This document shows positions 37,501 to 49,769 of a DNA stretch of 64,000 nucleotides, piece by piece. The stretch is from Acanthochlamys bracteata (Eukaryota > Streptophyta > Magnoliopsida > Pandanales > Velloziaceae), in the NCBI GenBank assembly GCA_019914995.1, contig CM034127.1:9610001-9674000 (forward strand), in the 5' to 3' direction. How positions within the stretch are numbered: position 1 is the first letter of the stretch; each line of letters starts with the position of its first letter. The translations under genes were made by a program, and so were the position numbers. The notes beneath the pieces were generated by a model, which was given only the letters and a program-made list of their open reading frames with translations, searched no databases and was not told the DNA's origin.

Positions 37501-39413
37501 AGAAAGTTACCTAACTTATCAAAAGCTTATGTTCAAACTTGAGAAATTTGTAGTTGAATGTTGCAGAGAACCTTCACTGATGATGGGTGTAGCTACTGCT
37601 AAAGCACGTACATCATGAGTATGCGCCCTTGTATATCCAATGTAGATCCACTTCTTTATGTCTTCATTAGCATGCTTGCTTTCTTCTGAATCAACATAGT
37701 GGCCGGAAAGCTTATACAATACCACCTGGAACAACCAAAAAAAGAAAATTTTCACAAACTTCATACCACTATAACCATAACAAATCCAAAATCCATTAAG
37801 GTTGATTTAACCGATGATTCCCTAACTAATACTTAAATCTCCGACCTCCAAAATGGATTTAAACGCAAGTGCAGTGTTGTGCACACTGCACAATAATAAA
37901 TTTACAAAGAATATGTATTCAAGGTAAAGGACCTTCAACATATATGCAGTCCCAATAGGTCATTCTCTTACCACATTGCTTTATCAGAAATTGAAATTCT
38001 TTCACCTTACTCATCCATGCTTTCAAGAGGGAAATAGTAAAGAGGGTTTTGACATAGGTCAGGAGTTGACAAATACATAAAGGAATCCACAGCTGCATCA
38101 ATTTCAGAAAAATACAACCATTTTTCACGCTTAACAGTCTACCAACAAAAATAATCCAATTCTAAAAAGGTTTACCCTCTAATTCTTAGCTAAATAAATG
38201 TGACTGTTCTCCCTAGTGTAACAAACATCACATAACGCTTACGTAATTGTAACATTTGAGCCTTGTGTCCTGAGACATGGATGCTTAGACCTCTCTAATG
38301 TTTTGTTCATAGGAGTTCACATATTTGGCAACACCTTAGCATGATCCACTAGAAAGAACTTGCTATTTTCAAGGAACTTAATGCAAAAATAGAAGCATTT
38401 CTCGTCCCACTAATGAGATAAAAATGTTTAATGGATCAAGAATAATCAACATGCATAATTCTAGAGCTTAGGGAATGTAAAGCCAATTAGATAAATCTCA
38501 TTAAAACATCCAAAGGAAAAGAGTGCATACGGTCATCACATTACACACTACATCATGGCAATTAATTTGAAGTAATGACTATTAGTGGTTTATAGATAAT
38601 GTTGCAGATCTATCAATCTTTTATTTGAAATTTGTAAATATCAAGCACAACGAAGAAAGGTTAGGGGTTACTTGGAACAGATTAATTTTCTTAAAATTGA
38701 AGATCAATCATATGAATGTGACAGATAAATGTTGTCCAAACCAGAAACATAAGAACAAGAATGCCTGATCAGTAATCCATCATTAACCACCATTGGCAGT
38801 ACTCTGGATTCCAGCTTTAAAGCTTAATCATCAGATGTTACTAAAAATTGATATGACTGAAAGCTATGTTAATGCTGTGATGCTAACAAACCTGCCCATC
38901 GGAACCAGCAGAGAACACCCGGTTATGGCTTGGAATTGTCGCGAGTGCATTTACATCTCCTTTGTGATAAGTGTGAGACTGCAGAAGCGTTCCATTATGG
39001 CTGTCCCAGAACTGCACACTGCCCGTACTATCGCCGCTTACCAGGGTTCCACTCCTTTATGATAATTAAAAGAACTCAAATGATAAACTATCAGGTATAG
39101 CACAAGCAAATACATAATCACTGGAATAGTCAGTTGAATGCGTATAATGCCATACTGCATAGTCTTTCTTACCTCAAAAATAACAAAGACCAAACACACA
39201 ATTCAGCCCCACTACGTAATCCTCCAACTCCAACCGTAATTCGGTAAACCTCATGGAAACCTCTAGCATCCCAGCATCTTATTAACCTGTATATGAATTC
39301 ATATAACAAGTCAAATGATAGATATTTTATTCTTAGACATAGAAAATTATACCACCACATATATAGTCCAATAAATATAATTTCGCAAACCATACTAGAA
39401 CACACAAGCAAAA

Positions 39414-39461
<48 letters not shown>

Positions 39462-41864
39462 TAGCAAACATACCCATCACTACTTCCACCAAAAACCAAC
39501 TTTGCGTCTAGACTCCAAGTGACACTTAAAATTCGACCTGCAAGTATATTGTTCAAAAAGACAGCATGGGAGAAACATACATAAACATATACAATGTGAT
39601 AAGATCTAACCACTAACTCTTGGAAAGGAACGTCTGTATGTCAGCTCATCAGTATAAGAGGCATTATAAATACGTATACAACCATCGTCACAGGCAACTG
39701 CTAGCCACTGATCATCACTACCAGAAACATGTTTGTTGGAGCCTTCATCATCGCTGCCATCAGATTCAACGTCACTTTGAGGGTCATGGTCACCAACCCC
39801 ATTAGCCTCAATCTTAGCACCATGCTTTGCAGTCTCTAGTACGTCAGTAGACGGCTCCAAAGCCATTTGCCAAATTGATACTCCAACTGAATCAACTATA
39901 ATCTGCAGCGTTACGGAATACAGCATTCATTACTATCATTAATCAGATGGAATGGCAGTCAACATTTTATTACTCGTGGCCAAGGGAAGTGGCGTTAGGA
40001 TAATGCTCTTGAACATGAAGACAACATTTAAAGGTAAGCTACAATCTCCAAGTTAACGCCACACTTTTGCAGAAATGCAGTCATCATAATTAGCATAACT
40101 CTCATCAACATTTGCAGGGTCCACTAGGACAACTTCTCATGGAGCAATCATCATACTATCATGGATATCATAACACCATTGCAAGCAAAATAAGAAAAGG
40201 GATTAAGTAAGATTAGAATGATATTGAAACTTTTACCAGAACTTAATCTAGTAATGAAAAGGAATTAGACAGCATATTTCTTTGAATTCATATCTTGTTG
40301 AGCTACAAAAATAGCCTTAAAAGTGATAGTTGAAACTAAGAAAGCAGCATATGCCCTACAACCCTAAACTAGGCACTCCATAATCTCCAACCCAGATGGA
40401 ATACCAAACCATGGACAACAGCATGTATAAAGCAAATATAGGAGAACGGCAGAGAGTATTGAATATGCCAATTTCTGATGTAAGTCGCATAACGTTGCAT
40501 GGGATGACATCAACTGTTATGGAAGTATGTATGACAAGAGCCCACTGAACCCCTAACGAATCAAATAATCAGTTTATCCTGGCCTTTGATATGAAAAATT
40601 CAAAATTTTGGACACACAAGGTTTTCATTGTCACCAAAAGCTCAATACAACATGCACATTTGCTTCAAATTTTCATGAAAAAGATCAAGAGCTGAGAGTA
40701 CTTACAAGCTTATGAGAATTCAATAAATAGATCAAACAACGAACTCCAATGCAAGTTCATAGATATGGAAGCAATAGTGCTTTACAACAGAAAGATAGAG
40801 ACAGCTGACTGAGCAGGCAAAAGCAAGGAAGAGGTCAAACCTTTTGTTGCAAGGACAACAAGTCCCATTCGGAGATCGATCCATCGATGCTAGATGACAA
40901 CAAACGCCCACATCCTCCACTTCTTGAGCTTGAGCGGCACCACACAAGTGAAGATACTCTAGATTCAGGATTCCCTTGGATCGTCTGCATAAGACAAATA
41001 TCAATCAGGTATGAACAATAAATCATTGGATCAAAGCCAAAACTACAATAGTTTTTTCCGTATGAATGTTATGTAGCTGCTTTCATGGTGCATGAAAGTG
41101 ATAGTACTATTTCTCTCATAGAATATCAACCTTCAAAGCACTTGAGAAGCTCCCAATATCTGCGGTCTTTCTGTTCGATATTGAGAGCTCTCCACATTTA
41201 ATATGAGAGCTCCTCTAGTAGAAGACTAACATCAAACTGTTTGATAATTGCAGTTGCAACATTTACAGTGTTGCAACATTTCCAGTGTTACCTAAACTTC
41301 CTGAAATTGCCCTAGCAGTGCAATGACAAATCAACCAAATCAGCAGCTCTTTTCTCCATAGGCCATATGATATTTTCTATTGTAACAAACTTATTCAGCA
41401 AGTACGCTTAAGACAGCTCATAAAATTGAGAAAATAAGAACTTTCGCGAACATAGTTTGAGAAGCATCTTTAACCATGCTAATAGAACGAGAAATTCAAA
41501 TGTTTAGAGAAAATTCGCTCTCCTTACACAACTAAAGCTAATATACGATAAAATTTTATAGTTTCATCTCAACCAAATTTGAAATTCACAAAACCAGCTC
41601 TAACAACAGTTGCTTGAGAATCAATTTCTCGAGATGAAGATGACGGAAACGAGAAGGAATTGAAGTTGACAGTAGATAAGTTTGTACCAGCTGACAATGC
41701 CAGCCGACAGAGCCAGGCGAAACGTTCCAGATCTCCAGCGATCCGTCAGCGCGTGCGGCGGCCACACGTGCTCCGTCAGGACTTACGGCGAGCGCCAGCA
41801 CCGCAGTCGGCCGCCACTCAACCAAACTACACCTGTACAACTGCAGCTTCTCCATTAGATCCAA
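34597..41864 (-). CDS. PCN: UTP4/cirhin homologue, WD40 ribosome-biogenesis protein (POPCORN-like)
   Basis: Eleven exons in frame: 41864-41688, 40984-40841, 39902-39611, 39537-39474, 39286-39173, 39054-38892, 37725-37572, 37476-36914, 36749-36568, 35743-35486 and 34906-34597; 806 aa. UTP4 belongs to the t-UTP part of the small-subunit processome, which links rRNA transcription to 18S processing in the nucleolus. The plant homologue POPCORN (At4g07410) is needed for embryo and meristem development. WD-type repeats run through most of the length ([112 protein letters not shown]). An acidic insert ([12 protein letters not shown]) follows the second repeat. A Lys/Arg-rich stretch ([20 protein letters not shown]) and the family end PVHRHIFGT close it. 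Length agrees with Arabidopsis (about 815). No lesion seen. Confidence 0.92.
39416..39458. repeat. (GA)n microsatellite in UTP4 intron 4
   Basis: About 21 GA units. On the coding strand it is a (TC)n tract starting about 15 bases after the intron's donor site (GTATGTTTGC). Intron 4 runs from 39473 down to 39287. Confidence 0.9.
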
Positions 41865-43004
41865 TGAATTTGATTTCGATCGACTTCAACAAACGGAAAA
41901 AAAACACTCTCTCAGAGATTATAAATAGAAGCAGGGAAGAAGAAGAGTTCGGCGGCGGCAGTCCAGGGTTTTATTGATGGAGGGAAGCATAAGCAAATAG
42001 CAAAGGAACCAAAAGAGAAAAAGAGAGAGGCCTTTTCTAGCGTTCTATTTGAACGAGCCTGAATGTTTTGGTCCAGGTCTGGACTCAAGACCCAATCCGA
42101 GAATAGCACCCGACAGAAAATTTTAATAATAATGGATGCTACTTGCCCAAAATAAAAAACTGTAACTAGGAAAAACAATTACTATCTTTTTTCTATAACC
42201 ATAAATCTATACTTATCCTTTTTAAATCATTTTCAAATTTCAAAATAGCCCTTAAATTGAAGTGTCAATTTTAAGAAGAACTAGTTCCTAATGAACATGC
42301 ACAGTTTTCTTCCATATCGGTCAGTCTCATCTCATCATAGCTAAACGATCAAATTCTACGAAAATCTATACTATATCCTTCCCTGCACAACACATACACG
42401 AGCAGTAGAATGAATGCACGTAGTCACAATTCTATCCTTATTACCAAAAAAGTTATTATGGTTAAGACTGTAAGCAGATAATAATAATCTATTTACGAAT
42501 GCTTATGACTGAGATTTCATAGGGCTTTATTTTTTGCTCAAAAGAGCATAATTGTGAAATTCGAACAGAGCCATTCGAAATTGATCCGAAAATTATTAAT
42601 TTGAATTGTAAATTAATTTATGTCGGTAAATAATCCGTTCATATAATTGATCCACACTAATCCAAATTGATATGAAAAAATTTTTCTTATTTATGTTTTT
42701 ATTAACAGTTTTTGCTAGCTGTGCCTTAGAATTTGTTATAGATCCACTAAAATTATTTTTTCGAACTTAATTTTAAGTACAAAATAAATAAATAATTAAA
42801 ATAAAAATTTTCTATCAAAAATTTATTTTTTAAATTTTATTTTAAAAATCAATGTTAATATAAAATAAATGTGCAAACTTTTTATTAAATATTTTTAAGC
42901 TTTAATTATAATTTTCAAACTCACTTCTAAAAAAATAAGTTTATTTCAAAATAAACATGTCATTATTGTCCCAAGTAACTAATGCAGGATTAACATCAGG
43001 TTAA
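41865..43004. other. UTP4 promoter and intergenic DNA
   Basis: Immediately right of the UTP4 start should lie its 5' UTR and promoter. The remainder turns AT-rich from about 42600. No open frame or RNA gene could be supported. Confidence 0.4.
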
Positions 43005-43273
43005 GGGGGCGTTTGGTTCTCCGTTTTAAGCATGTTTTATCGCTTATCAGTTTTTTTTAACTTTTCTTTATTTCACGTTTTCAATATATATTTTATTATA
43101 TAAAAATTTATTTAAAAATTTAGAAAGTGTAGAAAAATTCTACAAGTGAGATCTTTTTATTGCATATTTTTATTATTTTTTTTGAAGTAAAAAAAATAGA
43201 GCTCATTTTTTAAAAAAAACAAAAATATCTTCTATTTCACAAAAGCTCCATTTCATAAGCAATCCCAAACGCC
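43005..43273. repeat. MITE, GGCGTTTGG family (best-preserved copy)
   Basis: A 269-bp element with left end GGGGGCGTTTGGTTCTCCGT and right end TAAGCAATCCCAAACGCC. The outer GGCGTTTGG and CCAAACGCC are perfect inverted repeats. Subterminal AAGC/GCTT blocks also pair (GTTTTAAGC against ATAAGC). The interior carries the family's GTGAGATCTTTTTATTGCAT and TTTTTTTGAAGTAAAAAAAA stretches. No open frame. Flanks do not show an obvious 8-bp duplication; a TAA lies on both sides (TTAAG left, TCATAA right) but not adjacent. Confidence 0.75.
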
Positions 43274-44703
43274 TCATAAATTTGTGGCGGTTTATTAGGT
43301 TCTTTCTAGAGAATCTAGCCAAATTGGCTTTTAGCCTCTTAAAGCCAGATTGTTATTTGCTGAAAACAAAAAAAACTCACTCTCAGCTTGTTGAAGGACA
43401 CAAAAAGCAATTCTTTGCGGTTGTATAATGTATATAGAAGCTTGTTTGTTATATGCACGCTCCTTGAATTTGGCTATAGTTTTGTTTACAGCACGTTCTC
43501 TTTTAAACAAAAAAAAAAAAAAAAAAAGAAAAACTAAAGAATATGATTATAGATGAAATTATAGGGAGAAAATCAAAGCGGCGCTGCACGATAGCGAAAT
43601 GAGGGAAATGAGTGAAGCTTTGAAATGGTTTGACCATATAAAATTTACGTATGGATTCTGTAGGAACTTATAAAACATTCTCTTGTTAAGAAAGAAGAAA
43701 AAAAATTTACTTAAAACTTCCCTTGTTAAGAAAGATGGAAAAAGAGTTAAAGACGTATAGTACTTATAAGTGATAATTACATAAAATATTCTATAAAAAT
43801 TGTTCTTATTAGAGTAATAAAGATAGGATTTCGTTGTTGCCCAAGGTTGATGTGGCAACTAACATTTTGAGTGTATTTTAAATTATATAAAATAAATTTT
43901 ATGAAAGTAAGTTTTGTAAAGTAAAGTTCAATAAAAATAAAATTTGGTGGATAATTGTGAGAACTTAAAAACTCAATTTTACTTTAATTTTTATTTATGT
44001 TTCTAATAAAATTTCTAAAATATTATATAAAATTATTTGAAAATTTGAAAAATATAAAAAAATTTATATCGTAAAATTTTATTATTAATTATTTTATTTT
44101 TTAGATAAAAAAATAAAGTTTATTTTTAATTTTTTTTAAAATATACTCATTTAAAAAAAGTTATTTATAAGCATTTTTAAATATTCCCATAACGTAGAGT
44201 TAATAATGATAATTGAAAATATTATAATTAAATTTGATAAAAATATTCCCATAACGAAATTACTCAAAACCAAAGCAACCTTAACTACCAACTAAACTAA
44301 ACAATGTAATTCCCTAATAAAAATTTTGACAAAAAAATTACTGATAAACAACACAAAATACAAAAAGAAAGCCACTCACAGCCACGTGAATTCCTGCTGG
44401 CCAAGCGCTTTTACATTTTGCCACGTGTCAGCTGTATTGTTACTGCAATGGTCCCACTAACGTGTGTATCTCCTTGTCCCTTTCGTTCTTTTACATACTA
44501 GCGTTCTAATCCTGTAAATACTAAATACTTCAAACAACAACCGGACCAGCAGCACGTTTGACTAACAAACATACCTTCTAGACAGGCCACATATTGCGAA
44601 AGCAGAAACAATAAGGTGCAAACCAAAAAATCGCGGATTCCCTGTGTGCAAAATTTCACTTATCACTGAGCTGAACTGAAGCTGAAGAAACCGAACCAGT
44701 CAA
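43274..44703. other. Intergenic DNA with ABRE pair near the GATL 3' end
   Basis: Holds a poly(A) tract at 43509-43527, an AT-rich probable element remnant at about 43865-44205, and two G-box/ABRE sites listed separately. The right edge is the 3' UTR of GATL. Confidence 0.4.
44381..44430. promoter_or_regulatory. Pair of G-box/ABRE-type sites
   Basis: GCCACGTGAA at 44381-44390 and GCCACGTGTCA at 44420-44430 both contain the CACGTG core bound by bZIP (ABF/HY5-type) and bHLH (PIF-type) factors. They lie about 40 bp apart in the 3' flank of GATL, so what they might control is unclear. Confidence 0.4.
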
Positions 44704-45732
44704 TCACCCGTCGGCGAACAAGAAATCTTCGTCGCCGGATTCATTTCGGCGAAGCAAATCGTAGGGTGCCCATAATGCATCCAAAGGACACGATTTACCC
44801 TTATCTAATCTCAACCACGGCTTACCTTTCCCGCTCCAGTGAAGCAAGCTCACCGGCCCGGGATGCAAATCACGGCACAAACCCTCCACGTTATCTCCAC
44901 CGAGCCCGTGTTGGTTCCACTTGTGCTCGATCGCAGCTACTTCACCGGCAAAGACTAATAAAAAAGGTGGTAGCGATCCTAATTCGTAGATCCTCGCCTT
45001 GTTCTTCTGTACTTCCATCCACGATTCAAGTTTTTTTGTGAATTTTCCTGTCCTCCATTTCCCTAAATCCAACACCATTACTCCCGTGTTGAAGTAACAC
45101 GGCTGTCGAGTTCGATTTATGAATACCGATGAGAAATTTGGATCCAACCAGAATCTGTCGGTGAAGTAAGACGTGAAATTAGCGTGGCAGTATTCCGGCG
45201 CGCCAAGAACTGCACCCGAGAGCTGAGTCTCCCAGAGTTTCTCCACGTCATCAACAACGACAAGATCCGAATCAAAGTAAACAACACGGCGTACGGGGAG
45301 AGGGAGAACGTCGGCGAGGTAGATTCGGGCGTAGTTCAATGGTTGATCGAGAGCTCGTCGGACAGAAGAAGAGATCTTACCTCGAACGAGTTCGGTATCG
45401 AACCGATAGATTCTGAAATTGAGAGAAGGGAAGACTTGGAGAACGGTGCGGCGCAGACGGCGGGGATGAGTTGCGAGGAAATGGAATGTGAAGTCTTCTG
45501 GACAAGAAGCGTGCCGGAGGACGGAGAGAACTCCTGCCATGGATCCACGGAGATAGGTTAAATCTAGAGTCATTGCTATGTGGATTGATGGTGAATTGCG
45601 GCATCCCTCGCCGTTACGGAAAGCCGGAGCTTCTTTGAATGCTTGTAATTCTACAGCTGCTGGACAGTTGTGCGAAGTCAACTGCAGCAGTAGTAGAAGA
45701 AGCAATGCTGGTTTTGAAATAGAGAGAAACAT
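44704..45732 (-). CDS. GATL: Galacturonosyltransferase-like protein (GATL, GT8)
   Basis: Intronless, 342 aa from the Met at 45732, as is typical of GATLs. The open frame extends 49 codons further up to an ATG at 45879. The inner Met is preferred because it is directly followed by a secretion signal ([20 protein letters not shown]) and gives the family's usual length of 340-360 aa. GATLs are Golgi-lumen GT8 proteins linked to pectin, and in some cases xylan, synthesis. Seen in order: [40 protein letters not shown], the metal-binding DSD in [66 protein letters not shown] and [16 protein letters not shown]-glycosylation sequons NFT, NFS and NRT occur in the middle. It is closest to the GATL3/5/6/7 type by feel, but the subgroup is not certain. 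Confidence 0.92.
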   Translation of the reverse strand: MFLSISKPALLLLLLLQLTSHNCPAAVELQAFKEAPAFRNGEGCRNSPSIHIAMTLDLTYLRGSMAGVLSVLRHASCPEDFTFHFLATHPRRLRRTVLQVFPSLNFRIYRFDTELVRGKISSSVRRALDQPLNYARIYLADVLPLPVRRVVYFDSDLVVVDDVEKLWETQLSGAVLGAPEYCHANFTSYFTDRFWLDPNFSSVFINRTRQPCYFNTGVMVLDLGKWRTGKFTKKLESWMEVQKNKARIYELGSLPPFLLVFAGEVAAIEHKWNQHGLGGDNVEGLCRDLHPGPVSLLHWSGKGKPWLRLDKGKSCPLDALWAPYDLLRRNESGDEDFLFADG

Positions 45733-46636
45733 TTGAGTGATTGAGTTCAATTCGGGAGAGTGAAGACGAGAAGGGACGGCGGAGAGAACAGAGGAGAAAT
45801 AGAAGAGTGGAGTTGAGAGGGAGAGAAGAGACAGGCTGGAAAGACGCGGTGATATTTTAAGTTTGCATGAACTTAACATTAATGGTTTGTTTGGATGAAA
45901 GGTTCGAGCAGGAAGTAGAAAAGAAAAAGAAATAGGAAAGAAAATAAAAATAAAAAATTGATAATATTTAGATAAATTAGTAAAGATAAAAACTACAACT
46001 ATAAATTATATTTGAATTAGCAAAAATAATAGAAGAAAAATTATGAATAAAACAATTAAATACTTCTAAATTCTCTTTTTTTTCGTTCTCCTTTCTTCTA
46101 AAGAGTAAACTTTAATACAAACACATATTAAGGGAGATTTATTTTCCCTTCCCCTCCGTTGTCTTTATGTACCTGTAATAATACAATGGGAATGTGAATA
46201 GTTAGGTAGTACGTTATTGTCTGGGTCTGGCTATATTATGCTTCTCCGGAGATTTTGCACTGCTTATCTCATATATACAATTTCTTTTCAAATAAAAACA
46301 AATTTTTTTTTTAACATATTCACTTCCAAAACGTCTCCTCCATCTCTATTGTATTTAATTACGGTGAAGAAAAAGCTTTTCTAAAAAAATAATTTTATTT
46401 TTTTATTTCAAGAAAAAATAATAAAATGATTAATAAAAAAATTCATAACGTAAATTTTTTCTGTATTTTTAAAATTTTAAAAAAATTTATAAAATATTTA
46501 AAAATTTTATTAAAAAATATAAAATAAAAAATTGAAAAATAAAAGCTCTCTCTAATATGACCTACTTTAGTTACCTGTTTTCTTTTTGCTCTTCCGAAGG
46601 AGTGGAATGTGATAATGTCATGGTTAAAGCTACATG

Positions 46637-46728
46637 CTCGTTTGGCAGTTTATTATAAATCACTTTTCAAAATATTAAAAAAATTTTTTTATTCGAAAAC
46701 TTTCTGTTTTAAGTAATCCCAAACGTCC
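46637..46728. repeat. Internally deleted MITE, GGCGTTTGG family
   Basis: Only about 92 bp: left CTCGTTTGGCAG, right TTTTAAGTAATCCCAAACGT. Both ends match the 269-bp copy at 43005, including the subterminal TAAGTAATCCC, but nearly all the interior is missing. Confidence 0.6.
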
Positions 46729-46762
46729 GAGATATCAGAGTCAAACCAATTGAGATGTTACT

Positions 46763-47440
46763 ATATTTGGATTCATGATTAAATGAGTAATATGACGAAT
46801 AAAAAAAACAATAAAAATAAATAAAAAATAATAGTCAAAATTTTATAATATTTAAATATATAGTAAGAATAATAAATTATTTATATTTGAATAGATAGAT
46901 AAATAGTTGAGTAATAGAAGTAATTTTTTTATAAAAAAATAAAATATTTTTTTTTTTATAATAAACTTACTTTATAATTAATTTTAATAAAATTAAAATT
47001 GAATCAGTTTTAAATATGAAAATTTGATCATATAAATTTATTATTTTCTCTATCAATTAAATAATTAAAATTAAATAATATAAAAATATAATTATTATAA
47101 TAATAAGTACAAAAACTTTTTTGAAAATAACTTAAATATTAAATTCAAGTAGATTAAATAAATATAAATAAAATATAAATATTAAATTTGATTATATAAA
47201 ATTAAATTTAAAATAAATTTTAACTAGAAAAGAGAAAGACAAAAAAAGAAAATTGCTCTCTCCTTTATAACTATGTGTATTCATCAAATTTATAAGTACA
47301 CATTTAAACATAATATATTGAGGGAGATGTAAAATTGTTCATCATCTCTTTCGTTATTGAAATAAAATCAAACATGATAGAGATTGGAAAATGAATCATC
47401 GTTCTTTTCACTCTCCATCTCTAACCATCGTCCAAACAAT
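46763..47440. repeat. About 680-bp AT-rich element, family C copy 2
   Basis: Left border TATTTGGATTCATGATTAAA resembles the reversed right border of the element at 18503-19205. The right border TCGTCCAAACAATG resembles its reversed left border. The interior ATAGATAGATAAATA with a following AGTAATAGAAGTAA also matches. The right third (CTCTCTCCTTTATAACTATG onward) is less AT-rich. No open frame. Confidence 0.45.
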
Positions 47441-47770
47441 GTTTTAGTTACTGTTTCAGATTGATTTTTTTTATTTTTTTTATTTATTTTATATTTGTAA
47501 TAAATTTATCTTTACTATTTTTTAAGATAAAAAATAAGTTCATGTTTTAAAATTTTTTATAAACTTTGTTCTAAAATAACTCTTTTTAAAAAGTACTCCG
47601 TACGGGCAAAATTTGTTTCCAACAGAAAAGAAGAAACGCGATCTACCAAAATGAATGTTCTTTAAACGGTATATATGGGAGAAAGTGATCAATCTTTTTA
47701 CTCAAGGCCCACGAGGCCCACGGACCTGACTTAATTAAATTGCTTGTGAACCCAGTTAAACCGAACCATC

Positions 47771-49574
47771 TTTGTTTCGTTTCGATTCGTCGAACAACAT
47801 CAATAACAGCAGCAGCACCACCAGCTCTCCCTCTCTCTCTCTCGCTACGAACTTCTTTGTCCGTTTCCATTCGCCGGTGAGCTTCCGTCCTTTATCTTGT
47901 ATTATCATTTCTGGATCTGTAACTTGTGAAGAAGATCTGCTTGCTCGAAACTGATTGATCTCGTTCTAGGAAATGATCGATTGCTGTTTCTTTCTTTTTT
48001 TTTTTTATAAATTTAATTTCTCAAGTTGATTGAACGTGTTTTGTTGTTGGACATTTGTTTTGTTTTTTGAGCATAACCATAGTTTGGGTTTTTCGGATTT
48101 ACTTGTTTGTTTAAGGTTTTAGATTGTTGAGTAGACCAAGTCGTTTTAGATCTCATCATTACACGAAAAAATTAAAAGGAGCAGTTGAAAAAAAATAGAT
48201 TATGCAACCGATTGCAAGAACCACCGAAGATTTTCTAGATATTTTCTAAATTGCAAATACTTCAATATTCAAATTGTCTACTATAAGCCTGCAGATTTAC
48301 AGACAATTGTCCTTATCTACAATTAATTGTTGGTGAATGTTAGACGTTTAGCTTTGTCTTGTACTTGATTGCAACCACCAAAATTTCCTTGTAGTGTCTC
48401 TACTGACATAAACTTCTTTAAAGTGGTCATGGCACCGTAGACTGGGAAAGCTTGCAACTTTGTCTGAGATTCGGTTAAATCTTGTGAATTGTTTCTAGTA
48501 AAGAAATTTGCTTACCTAGTATGCAGAGTGCCCAAAAATATGGATGAGAAAGTTGTAAGAAAGGAGATCTACAAAGTTGTCGTACCATGAAAAAAAAAAG
48601 ATTAGCTGACAACTGTTAAAAGGATTCTTTGAGTCTGTAGAGTGTAGATGTTCACTAGCTACTCCTAGATGCAAGACTGTCTCATATGCTCGTTATCTAT
48701 CATCTGTCCTTTCCCTGTCACTGAATCCATACCTTTCTTCTTCCCAATGACAACAAAGTCTATAGGTGGTATCAGTGACTTTTACCTGCATGGCACTCAG
48801 CAGTAAGCTTTTTCAAGGTTTGTGTGGGAAAGTACAAAAGGTTTCTTTTGGAACAATTGGCATGAAGATTTGGCATAGCACAGTTAGCGCTAGACTACCT
48901 TAGCTCAGTACCGGCAAGTCTAATGAATAATGATCTGGTACTTGCTCTTTTACATAAAGCATGTTTTAGTAAAATACTGATGCAAATAGTTGCTCACTGC
49001 ACCCATTATTATATTCATATGTTTACGTCAACCATATCTGACAAATCTAATAAATGGTGATATTGCAAATGTTTCTCTCATATGCTACAGCTTGGCATGG
49101 TAAAATCATGACTTTTCTAGTCTCTTATTGCGCCTACTGTTATGTTCATATGCTTACTACAATCATGAGATAATCCTGCAGAGATATACCAATCTAGCTT
49201 ACTCCATTGTTTTCTAGTTGGTTGTTAGTTTTGCACATTTTATGAGTTTGAAGGCATCAATTTGCAATAATCTTTCCTTGTTTGTGTAGATGGACTGGCA
49301 AGGGCAAAAACATGCTGAGATGCTGATGCAAATCATGCTTGTGGTATTTGCTATCGTGGCTTTTGGGGTTGGCTATACTATGGGTTCCTTCCAGATGATG
49401 CTGCTCATATATGCCGCTGGTGTTGTCTTGACGGCATTGATCACTGTCCCGAATTGGCCCTGGTTCAATCATCACCCTCTAAACTGGTTGGATCCCAGTG
49501 AGGCCGAGCGTCACCCGAAGCCCCAGGTGTCTGTTTCTCTGAAGAAAAAGGCTTCCAAACACCAATCCAAATAG
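47771..49574 (+). CDS. SPCS1: Signal peptidase complex subunit 1 (SPC12/SPCS1)
   Basis: The coding part is a single 94-aa frame, 49290-49574. A CT-rich, leader-like stretch at about 47771-47876 ends in a donor (TCGCCG|GTGAGC). The acceptor TTTGTGTAG directly precedes the ATG, giving a 5' UTR intron of about 1.4 kb with translation starting at the first base of exon 2. SPC12 is a small non-catalytic subunit of the ER signal peptidase with two membrane spans and both ends in the cytosol. Here the family start MDWQGQKHAEMLMQIML is followed by two hydrophobic segments (about 15-32 and 36-56). Then come VPNWPWFNHHPLNWLDP and a Lys-rich tail (LKKKASKHQSK). Length and motifs match the plant proteins (about 92-94 aa). 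The 5' exon border is inferred from sequence only. Confidence 0.92.
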
Positions 49575-49742
49575 TGTTGCTGTATTGGAGCAGGCTCATT
49601 GGATATTTTAGGTTTAGTTTCTACAAGTGGCAGAGTGCATGGAAACGGAAGCTTGAAAATTCTGCAACTAATGTTTGATCTTTCATTGAATTAAAAGATA
49701 TACGTTTTGTCCTTTTATTTAAATGATAATTTAGGACATTTG

Positions 49743-49769
49743 GCAGCAAAAATTTAAAATTTTTGCTGC
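49743..49769. repeat. Perfect 13-bp inverted repeat
   Basis: GCAGCAAAAATTT, one A, then its exact reverse complement. It lies about 170 bp past the SPC12 stop, in the 3' UTR or just beyond it. Confidence 0.85.

Larger units (their letters stand above)
45733..47770. other. GATL/SPC12 intergenic region, mostly repeats
   Basis: GATL leader and promoter at the left. An element-like block follows at about 45886-46134 (left TTTGTTTGGATGAAAGG, right ACTTTAATACAAACACATAT). Next come an AT-rich GGCGTTTGG-family remnant at about 46375-46560, a miniature copy at 46637-46728 and a family C element at about 46763-47440. The right end is the promoter of SPC12. Confidence 0.45.

Noticed and set aside
45184-45561. 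125-codon frame antisense to GATL
   Set aside because: Lies fully inside the well-supported GATL coding exon on the other strand and has no family features.
45733-45879. Upstream ATG giving GATL 49 extra residues
   Set aside because: The inner Met is followed directly by a signal peptide and gives the normal family length; the extension would bury that signal.
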